A stretch of 64,000 nt of DNA from an uncultured Oscillospiraceae bacterium (GCA_948471205.1 CAOKRT010000005.1:1-64000); one strand, 5' to 3'; counted from the first letter of the stretch, positions 34,321-42,402 are shown. A program made the numbers and translations. The notes: generated by a model not told the origin, from the sequence alone.

Positions 34321-34342
34321 ATATCTTTTTTCATTTAAGAGG
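34321..34342 (+). repeat. attR inner arm of the cotJC element
   Basis: Arm ATATCTTTTTTCA at 34321-34333, 7 nt, then core GG at 34341-34342. It pairs with the left arm at 32332-32344 (11 of 13) as a mirror-symmetric half site, as in serine-recombinase attP sites. Confidence 0.65.
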
Positions 34343-34343
34343 A

Positions 34344-34787
34344 CCAGACGGAGAACTTGGAGCGTCGCTGCGGTATCTTTCTCAGCGCTATTCAATGCCG
34401 ATTCCCGAACTGAAAGGTTTGCTTACCGATATAGGAACAGAAGAACTGGGTCATCTTGAAATGGTTGGCACAATTGTTCACCAGTTAACAAGAAATCTTA
34501 CGGAAAAACAGATTGAAGAAAGCGGATTTGCACCATATTTTGTGGATCATACAACAGGTGTTTATCCCACTGCCGCAAGCGGATTTCCATGGAGCGCCGC
34601 TTCCATTCAGGTTACAGGAGATCCCATTGCCGATTTAAATGAAAATCTGGCAGCAGAACAAAAAGCAAGAGTAACCTATGATAATATTTTACGTTTGGTT
34701 GACGATCCTGATGTTCTTGAACCGATAAAATTTTTAAGAGAACGTGAAATTGTGCATTACCAGAGATTCGGTGATTCGCTTCGTTAA
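34344..34787 (+). pseudogene. cotJC: cotJC 3' half (codons 32-178)
   Basis: The frame opens right after GGA at 34341-34343 with PDGELGASLRYLSQRYSMPI, continues through TEELGHLEMVGTIVHQL and ends EIVHYQRFGDSLR. This is the ferritin-like manganese-catalase fold of CotJC. It holds the Glu/His metal ligands (DGELGA, TEELGHLE, and the C-terminal REREIVH). There is no start codon or ribosome site at its 5' end; an internal ATG at 34395 would drop the first ligand region. It is the missing part of the fragment at 32233-32325. Confidence 0.9.
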
Positions 34788-34840
34788 ACTTGTAAACAGT
34801 TTGCATATAGTTTGAAAGATCAGGCAGGAAGGTGAATATA

Positions 34841-35833
34841 ATGAAGAAAATTGCATTGTTTTTATTAACGCTTATATTTACTTCCTATCCGCTTTATGCT
34901 TTTTCGGCAGAACCTGATTTTATAAACAATCCCGAATTGTGGTATGAAACAGATACTATCACTACTGTTGAAATAAAAGACGCAAACAAAATAACGGGAA
35001 TATACAGTTATTACTCAGACACAGCACGCCACAGAATTTTTTTCCGTATCGTTTACGAAGAAATCAGCCTTACAAACGAATACAATGATATAAAGGCAGA
35101 ATTCAATATATCCAATGAAAATCACAGCTACTGCTTTACGGTCAATGAAAACGGTTTAACGGATAAAAATTCAAAAATAAACAGTGCCTTCACCATTACG
35201 CAGAATTTCGGTTTTCCGTCCGAACAGGGCCATGAAATATATCTTGGTATTGAATTCAAAGACAAACAGGATATAAAATGCAATAATATTTTAAGCTTTT
35301 CTTTAAATATTAACGGAAACAATTATAATATTTGCAAAGGAATATTTCTTCCCTATTTCATTGAAGAAACAACAAAAACACCAGCCGCTGACGAAAAAAC
35401 AAGCACATCGGCAGACAATATTACACAACATACAACGAAACAAAATAAACTGCCTGTTTCCGATCAAAAACATTCTGATAAAGAAACGGACAAGACAGCA
35501 GAACCGACAACAAAATTCAAGTATATTCCATCCGAAAGTCAGAAACCCGAAAACAGTTTATGGAATTATGAAAACACAAGTTCTGAGGCAGAGGATTTTT
35601 CTGATGAGGAAAATGAATATTTTGAAAACGCAGACAATACGGCTTTGCCAAACATAATCATTCCATCGCCGGAAATACAGTCATCCTTATCACCATCTGC
35701 AAAAGCATTGATTGCCGGTGCTGTTTTACTGATTGCTGCCGGTTTATCAATTATTATATATTGCTGTTTTAAACCTGCAGCCACAAAACATACGGAATCA
35801 GAACATGCAGAAGAAACAACAGATGAATCATAA
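34841..35833 (+). CDS. Secreted, C-terminally anchored protein downstream of cotJC
   Basis: 330 residues from the ATG at 34841 (AGGAAGGTG upstream; an in-frame GTG overlaps that site). It has a signal peptide (KKIALFLLTLIFTSYPLYAF, then SAEP), a beta-rich N-terminal domain about 25-175, a long Thr/Lys/Ser-rich low-complexity linker about 175-285, and a C-terminal membrane span (ALIAGAVLLIAAGLSIIIY) with a short tail. No family recognised. It lies 53 bases after cotJC with no terminator between, so it probably shares whatever transcript reads the cotJC 3' half. Confidence 0.75.
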   Translation: MKKIALFLLTLIFTSYPLYAFSAEPDFINNPELWYETDTITTVEIKDANKITGIYSYYSDTARHRIFFRIVYEEISLTNEYNDIKAEFNISNENHSYCFTVNENGLTDKNSKINSAFTITQNFGFPSEQGHEIYLGIEFKDKQDIKCNNILSFSLNINGNNYNICKGIFLPYFIEETTKTPAADEKTSTSADNITQHTTKQNKLPVSDQKHSDKETDKTAEPTTKFKYIPSESQKPENSLWNYENTSSEAEDFSDEENEYFENADNTALPNIIIPSPEIQSSLSPSAKALIAGAVLLIAAGLSIIIYCCFKPAATKHTESEHAEETTDES

Positions 35834-35840
35834 ACACTTA

Positions 35841-35867
35841 AAAAGAGCGTGCCGAACACGCTCTTTT
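35841..35867 (+). terminator. Terminator of the cotJC-downstream gene
   Basis: AAAAGAGCGTG/CACGCTCTTTT with a 5-nt loop and TTTT run, 8 bases past the stop. Confidence 0.9.
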
Positions 35868-35995
35868 TTATTGAAACAGACAAAAGAATATATTATAATT
35901 ATTATACCGTTCTTTACTTTGTCTGTCCGGAACAAATGCATTATCATAAAAACAGTATTACAGCAAAACATATGGCTAAAAAGGAAAATACAACT

Positions 35996-36274
35996 ATGAA
36001 AACAGATTTAACAGCTATACCCTACGTAGGTAAAAAAAGCAAACAATCTTTAAACAATATCGGAATTGAATATGTTGAGGACTTGGTTGGGAAAGATCCT
36101 GAAGACCTTTATATTAAGGATTGTCTTGCAAAAGGTTTTCAGGAAGACCGCTGCCAGCTTTATCTTTTCAGAATGGCGGTTTATTTTGCGGAACACAAAC
36201 ATTATGAAGAGGAAAAACTGAAATGGTGGTATTGGAAAGACAAGAAATACCCTATAAAATCAGAGGAAATATGA
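35996..36274 (+). CDS. Cdd1-like helix-hairpin-helix protein
   Basis: 92 residues with TAIPYVGKKSKQSLNNIGI (HhH motif), VEDLVGKDPEDLYI, CLAKGFQEDRCQLYLFRMA and EEEKLKWWYWKDKKY, the 'pathogenicity locus' Cdd1 family. Probably nucleic-acid binding; role unknown. I chose the ATG at 35996 with AAAAAGGA about 9 nt upstream, although an in-frame ATG at 35972 exists. Confidence 0.85.
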   Translation: MKTDLTAIPYVGKKSKQSLNNIGIEYVEDLVGKDPEDLYIKDCLAKGFQEDRCQLYLFRMAVYFAEHKHYEEEKLKWWYWKDKKYPIKSEEI

Positions 36275-36275
36275 A

Positions 36276-36806
36276 ATGATTGAATACAGAAATATAACAG
36301 AAAAAGAGCTGACCATGGATTTATTCAGCAAATTTATACGCCGCCAGGTTGTTACAAAGGTTTGGCGCAGGGAAAACGGACAATGGATTATAAAAGAAGA
36401 GCCTTTTATTGATGACTGGACACCTGAAGATTTTGCCTTTGGAATTTCCTGTATAAAAAACACTGTAAAAACAGGCGGTCTGCTTTACGGTGCGTTTTCA
36501 GACGGCGCACTGAAAGGATTTGTTTCCGTTGAAGCTGAAATATTCGGTGGCATACATAAATATATGGATTTAACAAGTATTCATGTTTCGGCAGATATGC
36601 GTAAAAGCGGAATTGGCAGACAGCTTTTTTATAAGGCAAAAGAATGGGCAAAAGAAAAAGGCGCAAAAAAGCTCTACATTTCTTCGCACAGCGCTGTTGA
36701 AAGCCAGGCATTTTATAAAAGCATGGGATGTTCGGAAGCGGCAGTTTATAACAAAGCACATACTGAAAAAGAACCTTTTGATGTACAGCTTGAATGCTGG
36801 ACATGA
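36276..36806 (+). CDS. GNAT-family N-acetyltransferase
   Basis: 176-residue acetyltransferase. The acetyl-CoA site is in SADMRKSGIGRQLFYKAKEW, then KKLYISSHSAVESQAFYKSM in the final GNAT motif. GAGGAAATATGAA precedes the ATG, which overlaps the end of the Cdd1-like gene region, so the two are cotranscribed. Substrate unknown. Its 3' end abuts a phosphatase pseudogene. Confidence 0.88.
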   Translation: MIEYRNITEKELTMDLFSKFIRRQVVTKVWRRENGQWIIKEEPFIDDWTPEDFAFGISCIKNTVKTGGLLYGAFSDGALKGFVSVEAEIFGGIHKYMDLTSIHVSADMRKSGIGRQLFYKAKEWAKEKGAKKLYISSHSAVESQAFYKSMGCSEAAVYNKAHTEKEPFDVQLECWT

Positions 36807-37061
36807 TACCGGCTTTGGAAACCAGAATGAGGAATATAAAAATGCAGCAGAGATGCTGACCAATGGGGATATAATATTGTGAAAACCATTGAAGCAAGAA
36901 GCACATATAATACAGAAGACTGACTTATCATTATCTCAACAGACCATGGCGGTACGGAATACGGTTACGGCGGTCAGTCTGTATTTGAAAGAATGACATG
37001 GCTTTCCTGCAATAAAACAATTGATATGAGCGAAGAAAACCTTCCTTTTGAAAACAAATAA
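36796..37061 (+). pseudogene. 3' remnant of an alkaline-phosphatase-superfamily enzyme
   Basis: Beginning inside the last codons of the GNAT gene in another frame, AGHDTGFGNQNEEYKNAAEM is followed by a frameshift and then WGYNIVKTIEARSTYNTED, an in-frame TGA where Trp is expected, and LIIISTDHGGTEYGYGG up to a TAA at 37059-37061. The AGHDTG and STDHGG motifs are metal-binding blocks of nucleotide pyrophosphatase/phosphodiesterase-like proteins. The 5' part is missing. Clear pseudogene. Confidence 0.8.
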
Positions 37062-37070
37062 AAAATGGCA

Positions 37071-37109
37071 AAAGCCGCAGATTATGCTTTATACATAGCC
37101 TGCGGCTTT
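37071..37109. terminator. Terminator after the phosphatase remnant
   Basis: AAAGCCGCAG/CTGCGGCTTT stem with a 19-nt loop, followed by CATTTTTTGC. Confidence 0.75.
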
Positions 37110-37177
37110 CATTTTTTGCTTATATCGTTTTTTTGTAATATGAAATAACACTCATCTGAATCAATTTTCTTCTGTAT

Positions 37178-37649
37178 TTAATACAATTCTTTTTTATGGT
37201 TAAAATGTATTCCGATATGCCCAACAGAAAGAAAAACCACCGAAACAATAAGAATAATATTTCTGCCGTAAATACCCAGCAGAAAAAAAGCAATGCACGG
37301 CAGTGTTGCCCCGGCAACCGGAATACCAAACAGACTGCTGTAAAAATCAGTCATCGTTTTTCCGCTTTTAAAATATTTTATCCAGTAAACTTCATAAAGA
37401 ATCATACATATAAAGGAAACTGCCAGCCAAATTGTGTTTACCGACAGATTATGTATATTAAAATCTTTGAATATCAGAACTGTACCTACAACAAACACCT
37501 GACCGGCATTTTCAAAAATTTTCAGTATTCTGTTTTCATTTTTTGCATATTTATCATAATCCTGCGGTTTATTTTTTTGTCCATAATAAATTCGGCACAA
37601 AAAGCATAATCAGATATATCAGTCCGGCATAGGAAAAACCAAAATTCAT
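37178..37649 (-). pseudogene. Multi-span membrane protein with a frameshift in a T7/A7 run
   Basis: From an ATG at 37649 (AAAGG upstream) the frame reads MNFGFSYAGLIYLIMLFVP and stops after LLWTKK because of an A7 run (T7 at 37572-37578 on the plus strand). With six A's it continues as TKNKPQDYDKYAKNENRIL and on through three or four further membrane spans to HKKELY at 37178. The joined protein matches the length and style of a Firmicutes membrane-protein family I cannot name. It could be a pseudogene, a phase-variable homopolymer, ribosomal slippage, or a sequencing error. Confidence 0.75.
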
Positions 37650-37667
37650 AATACCTTTCCTTCCGTT

Positions 37668-38675
37668 TTACAAACTGAAATCCGGCAGTTCATCAAGCGT
37701 TATTACATATTCACTGTTATAGATTTCCTTCAGATGCTGTTCAGAATTTGTATCTGTAAGCCATTCCGTATGCCATGTCATAAAAGAGCACCACGGTATC
37801 TGCTTAAACTGTTCAGCAGAAGGTATCAAACCGCATTCATGAAAAATCAAAGGCTTTCTGCCCTCTGTAATTCTGCTGACTATTTTATACAGCCGTTTTT
37901 CTGCTCCGTTTTCATCAACCTCATAGCTGTCTGCACCCACAATATCGCAGTATGCGTCACCGGGATACCATTCTGCCGGCTTTCCCTTATAATCCGTGCC
38001 GTTATGCGAATAGCCCAAAACCCAGATAAGATTATTTAATTCCAAATCATATGTAAAGTGATTATACATCATAATCCAAAGCTTTTTAAAATATTCGGCG
38101 CCGCCTTTTCCCCACCAGAACCATGCGCCGTCAAATTCATGAAACGGTCTCCAAAGCACCGTTACACCCTTTTCCTGAAGGCGTTTCAAAGCTTGGCCGG
38201 CATTATCCATATTCTTTATAAATTTCCGATTTTCATCTGTTCCGTCTGTAAGTACTGCATCCCAGTCTGCAATTTCATCATTTTTGCAATTGTCATATGC
38301 ACCGGTGAATTCACTGCCGCAGTGCCAGCAGATTGTAACCAAGCCGCCTTTATTCCACCAATTCACAGCTCTTTCCACAACGCCGTCAAAGTCATCATTC
38401 ATAAAATCAAGCCCGCGCATTGCCGGCAGTTTTCCTGTTGCCTTTAAAATATAATCCATTTCATATTCTGTGCTGCCCATCCATGTGGATTCCTGCTGCG
38501 CTGCTATAATGCCGTTTTCAAAAGTATCACAAATGTAAGCATAAACCTTTTTCGTGGTTTCATCCGCATTTTTATTACTGAGCTTCATGGCTGTTTTATC
38601 CGTGATTGGCATACTGCATGAACAAAAAAATGCAAAACAGCAGAATAAAAGAATACCCTTAAATATTTTCTTCAT
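37668..38675 (-). CDS. GH26 beta-mannanase-like lipoprotein
   Basis: 335-residue surface lipoprotein: signal peptide with lipobox FFCSC (Cys20), then a GH26 barrel. The acid/base Glu is in WRPFHEFDGAWFWWG and the nucleophile Glu in KPLIFHECGLIPS; WHCGSEF and GADSYEV are further family blocks. GH26 enzymes cut beta-1,4-mannan and related glycans, so this protein probably processes plant mannan outside the cell. Monocistronic in appearance. Confidence 0.9.
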   Translation of the reverse strand: MKKIFKGILLFCCFAFFCSCSMPITDKTAMKLSNKNADETTKKVYAYICDTFENGIIAAQQESTWMGSTEYEMDYILKATGKLPAMRGLDFMNDDFDGVVERAVNWWNKGGLVTICWHCGSEFTGAYDNCKNDEIADWDAVLTDGTDENRKFIKNMDNAGQALKRLQEKGVTVLWRPFHEFDGAWFWWGKGGAEYFKKLWIMMYNHFTYDLELNNLIWVLGYSHNGTDYKGKPAEWYPGDAYCDIVGADSYEVDENGAEKRLYKIVSRITEGRKPLIFHECGLIPSAEQFKQIPWCSFMTWHTEWLTDTNSEQHLKEIYNSEYVITLDELPDFSL

Positions 38676-38718
38676 TATACATCTCTCCTCTCCGCTTCTG
38701 TTCTAAAATAAAAATATA

Positions 38719-39237
38719 TTACCGCATTTTCAATTCAATATCCACTTCATAATCTTTATCAATCAAAACAGTGTTGCACCCGTATTTTCTGCACATTTCT
38801 AAATTGTAAGTATTTTCTCGAAGCAGTTCTTCTTTTGTTAAATCATCGGAAATACGGCTTTCAATGCAATTTTCATACTTTTTTATATCGTCAAAATGCT
38901 TTTCAATATATTCCGCCGTCATAACAAGGCAATAAAACTTTATATTGTTTAGATAATCCTCTGCAAAATCCTTTTCCCAGTCAAACGGAATATAACAGCC
39001 CTCCACAATTAAATTTTGCCTGTTCTCAATTGCCGTTTTTACCATTTCCTTCACAATATTCCAAAGATAAGGCGTAAGCTTTTCATCATCATAAACGGTT
39101 AAACCCGTGCTGCCGCTTCTGATAAGTCCCATTTTTAAATGATCTATGGAAAAATACGGATATTTATATTTTTCAAGCAGTCTTTGTGCAAGCCTTGTTT
39201 TTCCCGTATGCGTTGCACCTGAAATCAGTATAATCAA
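38719..39237 (-). CDS. P-loop kinase-like ATPase
   Basis: 172 residues. Walker A is ISGATHTGKTRLAQRLL at the N-terminus; YFSIDHLKMGLIRSG and LIVEGCYIPFDW are the substrate- and Walker-B-like parts of small adenylate-kinase-like phosphotransferases. It starts with TTG at 39237 behind GGAGTG. Substrate unknown. The start sits immediately downstream of an acetyltransferase pseudogene. Confidence 0.8.
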   Translation of the reverse strand: MIILISGATHTGKTRLAQRLLEKYKYPYFSIDHLKMGLIRSGSTGLTVYDDEKLTPYLWNIVKEMVKTAIENRQNLIVEGCYIPFDWEKDFAEDYLNNIKFYCLVMTAEYIEKHFDDIKKYENCIESRISDDLTKEELLRENTYNLEMCRKYGCNTVLIDKDYEVDIELKMR

Positions 39238-39252
39238 GCTTTATCACTCCTT

Positions 39253-39574
39253 TATGTTTAAAACATACTGCAGTTCACGCAGCATTTTTCCGCCGATTGT
39301 ATCATCCATATATTCACCGCTGTATCTATTCTGTTATACAGAACTACCAATTATCCAGAAAACGATAGCGAAATGCTTCTATTTCATTTGCACAGCGGCA
39401 TACAGCATTCACCATAGCTAGTGTAAAGGACAAATACTTTACTTTTGTTTTTTTACAAAATCGGTTACATCAACCTCAAATGTAACACAAAAAGCAGGTT
39501 CTATACAGTTTTTAAAAACAGCACAGTGCGTAATCCCAGCCATTCATATCTATCGTTTTATATGTTTTTTCCAT
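39253..39574 (-). pseudogene. CatA-like (chloramphenicol acetyltransferase family) pseudogene
   Basis: ATG at 39574 behind GGTGAAAG opens EKTYKTIDMNGWDYAL, then stops. Frame changes recover AVFKNCIEPAFCVTFEVD, VTDFVKK, KYLSFTLAMVNAVCRCANEI, EAFRYRFLDN and VVLYNRIDTA, the N-terminal half of the CAT/CatA-like O-acetyltransferase family. At least three frameshifts or stops are needed. The C-terminal half with the catalytic His is missing. It fills the 350-base gap between the P-loop ATPase and the DUF6194 gene. Confidence 0.8.
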
Positions 39575-39591
39575 ATCTTTCACCATATACA

Positions 39592-40041
39592 TTATAGTTT
39601 CTTTTTACAATATTTCTCTTTTGCATAATCATAGGCTTCCAAAATAAGCGGCTTTAATTGTTCAAAAGTTTGCATGCCGGGGTTCAGCACACATATCCAG
39701 CTCATCCATGCATATACCGGATGCGGCATAATTTTATCCGGCTGCGTAAAATCAAAATCCATATTCACAATGCCGCCTTTTGAAGGGCGTTTCGGCACGG
39801 TGCCGAACATATTCGTAAAGGTGCGTTTTCGTATTCCTATATTCACACGGTATATGCCTTCTCTGTAAAGGTCTGAACCTTTATCATTTTCGCCGTCTTT
39901 TTCTTTAACAGTAAGAATATATATGCCCCGCTTCAGCTTGTTTTCGGGGTTATAAAAGATTCCGCTTTCGCCCCAGCTATTCACCAAAACCGTGCCATAT
40001 AAATTTTTAAGGCAATAATTCAATATTTCTTCTGATTGCAT
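39592..40041 (-). CDS. DUF6194 family protein
   Basis: 149 residues with VNIGIRKRTFTNMFG, FDFTQPDKIMPHPVYAWMSW and ICVLNPGMQTFEQLKPLI, the DUF6194 pattern. Cytoplasmic; function unknown. Starts four bases downstream of the deaminase stop, so the pair is probably one transcript. Confidence 0.82.
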   Translation of the reverse strand: MQSEEILNYCLKNLYGTVLVNSWGESGIFYNPENKLKRGIYILTVKEKDGENDKGSDLYREGIYRVNIGIRKRTFTNMFGTVPKRPSKGGIVNMDFDFTQPDKIMPHPVYAWMSWICVLNPGMQTFEQLKPLILEAYDYAKEKYCKKKL

Positions 40042-40045
40042 ATCA

Positions 40046-40510
40046 TTAACCTTTTTTATGCTCGGAAAAATAATTTTTCAATATTTTCAAGCTCTTTTCA
40101 CGCAGAATTCCCGCTGTAACCTTTGGCTGGCGAAAAGAATTTTCAAAAACCACAGCACTGCAATCGCAGCCCTTATTTCCCAGCATTTCTTCCAAGTCAT
40201 TATTTCCTGCCGAAAAAACAAGCCTGCCAAGATTCAGCCAAACCATTGCACCGCTACACATAAAACACGGCTCGCAGCTTGAATACAGCGTATAATCCCT
40301 TAAATCCGTAATGCCTGTTTCGGCACAGAACAGCCGAAGCAAGCCCATTTCCGCATGAAATGTAGGATCGTTTTTTGTATAAATCTGATTTTCATTTGTA
40401 TAAACGATCTGATTATCTTTCACAAGCACTGCTCCAAACGGCTCATTTCCGTGTTCCGCTGCCAGTGCAGACAGTTCTATTGCTTTTTCCATAAAATATT
40501 CATCGTTCAT
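40046..40510 (-). CDS. Nucleoside/guanine deaminase
   Basis: 154-residue cytidine-deaminase-fold enzyme with the zinc motif TFHAEMGLLRLF (His, catalytic Glu) and SCEPCFMCSGAM (two Cys ligands). The AEHGNEPFGAVLV block is typical of guanine/tRNA-adenosine-type deaminases. The ATG at 40510 has AAAGGAG upstream; the longer frame lacks a site. Confidence 0.88.
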   Translation of the reverse strand: MNDEYFMEKAIELSALAAEHGNEPFGAVLVKDNQIVYTNENQIYTKNDPTFHAEMGLLRLFCAETGITDLRDYTLYSSCEPCFMCSGAMVWLNLGRLVFSAGNNDLEEMLGNKGCDCSAVVFENSFRQPKVTAGILREKSLKILKNYFSEHKKG

Positions 40511-40722
40511 ATGTAATACTCCTTTTAACAAACAAAATGCTTTATTTAAAATTAAAATATTCAACTAAATTATATAATAAAAACGCTTTTATGTAAACAT
40601 ATTAAAAAACAGCGCATCCCAAATTGAACCCAATGTATTTTCACCTGTGTTTTACTTTTTTATCGCACGGAATAACACACCCTGCTCCTTCAATATACAT
40701 TACTGAAAGGAGCAATGAATAT

Positions 40723-40905
40723 ATGAGAAAACCGTTTATAAATGAAAAACTAATTTACAGTTATGAAACCGTGCTTGGAAAAAACACAATCGTAATTAAC
40801 GAATACGCCCCATTGCTTTCCGCTTATGAAATACAGTTAAATAAAACGGATGTAAAAAATTTTCTTGCAGAAATATTTGATAAAAATGAAGAATCGGCTA
40901 TATGA
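40723..40905 (+). CDS. Small ORF coupled to the second serine recombinase
   Basis: 60 residues from MRKPFINEKLIYSYETVLG to KNEESAI, starting 10 nt after AAAGGAG. Its stop overlaps the recombinase ATG by four bases. No domain recognised. Tight coupling suggests a partner or regulator of the recombinase, possibly a directionality factor. Confidence 0.65.
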   Translation: MRKPFINEKLIYSYETVLGKNTIVINEYAPLLSAYEIQLNKTDVKNFLAEIFDKNEESAI

Positions 40906-42401
40906 TTGCCATCTACGCCCGCCAGTCGGTTGAAAAGGAAGACAGTATTTCTATTGAATCGCAAATTGAAATGTGCACCTACGAAGCAAGAGGAGAGCCG
41001 TTTTTAATATACCAGGACAAAGGTTTCAGCGGAAAAAATACAAACCGCCCCGCATTTCAGCAAATGATGCAGGATATTGTAAGCGGACAAAAAGGAATTA
41101 TAAAGGTTATTGTTTATAAGCTTGACCGAATCAGCCGCAGCATTCTTGATTTTTCCAATATGATGGATACCTTCGGCAGGCTTGGTGTGGAATTTTCATC
41201 AGCAACAGAAAAATTTGATACAGGCACACCTATGGGCAGAGCAATGCTGAATATCTGTATAACCTTTGCCCAGCTTGAGCGTGAAACCACCCAGCAAAGA
41301 GTTCGTGACAATTACATAGCCCGCAGTCAGAAAGGCTTTTATATGGGAGGTCCTGTTCCTATTGGATTCAAAAAGACCAACCTTACTATGGACGGCATTA
41401 AAACATCTATGTATGAACAAATTCCCGAAGAGACCGAATTAATAACCAAGGTGTTTGAAATGTATGCGGATGTAAATTATTCAAATGAAGATATCGCAAA
41501 AACAATTCGTAATATGCCGCCGGAATACAGAAGAAACCGAACGGTTACCAGGGCAAGAATTCAGGATATTATCAAAAACCCTGTTTATGTAAAAGCAGAT
41601 ATAAATGTATATCATTTTTTCAAATCAAAGGGTGTTAAAATAATTAATCCACCCCGGGATTTTATCGGAACAAACGGCTGTTATCTTTACACAGGCAATC
41701 AGGAAACAAGAAAACAGACAGATTTATCAAATACAGTTCTGGTAATTGCCCCGCATAAAGGATTTATTCATTCTGACTTATGGATAAAATGCAGAGAAAG
41801 AGCGCTTGCCCAGCAACAGATTAAGCGTAACCCAAAAGCGAAAAACACCTGGCTTGCGGGGCTCGTAAAGTGCGGAAACTGCGGTTATGCGCTTGTGCGG
41901 AAAAACTATGCCAAGAAAAACAAAAGCTATTTTATGTGTTCTCATAAAACAAATGATAATCTGTGCTGCGGCTGCGGCACAATAAACGCAGATGCATTTG
42001 AAAAACTGATTATGCAGAAAATCAAAGCAAAGCTTGCCGATTTAAAAGAATTTGAAATTGCAGAAGTTTCCACCGGAAATTCTGAGATTGAAAAATTAAA
42101 GACCAAAATTACTGCCATAGAAAATGAAATTAACGAAACCATTCGAAATGTTGCAGGCGCAAGCGATACCGTTATGGCATATATCAACGAAAACATTGAA
42201 AAATTGCACAGTGATAAAATGCAGATTCAGACAGAGATTCAGCAAATCAGCAGATGCAGCTATGCTGCAAATAAAAAAATTATTTGTGATTTTGATAAAT
42301 TTGATGAACTGCCGTTTGAACGTAAACGCACACTTGCAAATGCGGTAATCAAAAAAATTTATGCAACAAGTGATAAAATGGATATCATTTGGAATATATA
42401 A
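40902..42401 (+). CDS. Second large serine recombinase
   Basis: 499 residues. The resolvase domain has IAIYARQSVEKEDSISIES (catalytic Ser8), YQDKGFSGKNTNRP and VYKLDRISRS. The recombinase domain has GGPVPIGFKKTNL; the zinc ribbon has LVKCGNCGYALVRKN and CSHKTN; a coiled coil (about 385-450) and an LPFERKRTLANAVIKKI tail follow. It differs clearly from the recombinase in cotJC. It lies between the deaminase and GH36 genes with no detected att repeats; adjacent remnants suggest a decayed element. Confidence 0.94.
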   Translation: MIAIYARQSVEKEDSISIESQIEMCTYEARGEPFLIYQDKGFSGKNTNRPAFQQMMQDIVSGQKGIIKVIVYKLDRISRSILDFSNMMDTFGRLGVEFSSATEKFDTGTPMGRAMLNICITFAQLERETTQQRVRDNYIARSQKGFYMGGPVPIGFKKTNLTMDGIKTSMYEQIPEETELITKVFEMYADVNYSNEDIAKTIRNMPPEYRRNRTVTRARIQDIIKNPVYVKADINVYHFFKSKGVKIINPPRDFIGTNGCYLYTGNQETRKQTDLSNTVLVIAPHKGFIHSDLWIKCRERALAQQQIKRNPKAKNTWLAGLVKCGNCGYALVRKNYAKKNKSYFMCSHKTNDNLCCGCGTINADAFEKLIMQKIKAKLADLKEFEIAEVSTGNSEIEKLKTKITAIENEINETIRNVAGASDTVMAYINENIEKLHSDKMQIQTEIQQISRCSYAANKKIICDFDKFDELPFERKRTLANAVIKKIYATSDKMDIIWNI

Positions 42402-42402
42402 A

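Larger units (their letters stand above)
32323..34342 (+). mobile_element. 2.0-kb serine-recombinase element inserted in cotJC
   Basis: The element is bounded by a shared GGA (GG core) at 32323-32325 and 34341-34343; core to core is 2018 bases. It contains a large serine recombinase (plus strand), a 56-codon antisense ORF at the left end, a regulatory gap with a hairpin and a palindrome, a recombinase terminator, and an outward sigma-A-like promoter. Removing it restores an intact in-frame cotJC. It carries no phage structural, replication or resistance genes. By analogy with skin elements in sigK, it may be excised in the mother cell during sporulation. That behaviour is inferred; the insertion itself is visible. 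Confidence 0.88.

Noticed and set aside
34395-34787. A stand-alone 130-residue short CotJC starting at 34395
   Set aside because: No ribosome site precedes that ATG and the frame continues upstream to the element boundary with perfect CotJC sequence including the first ligand region.
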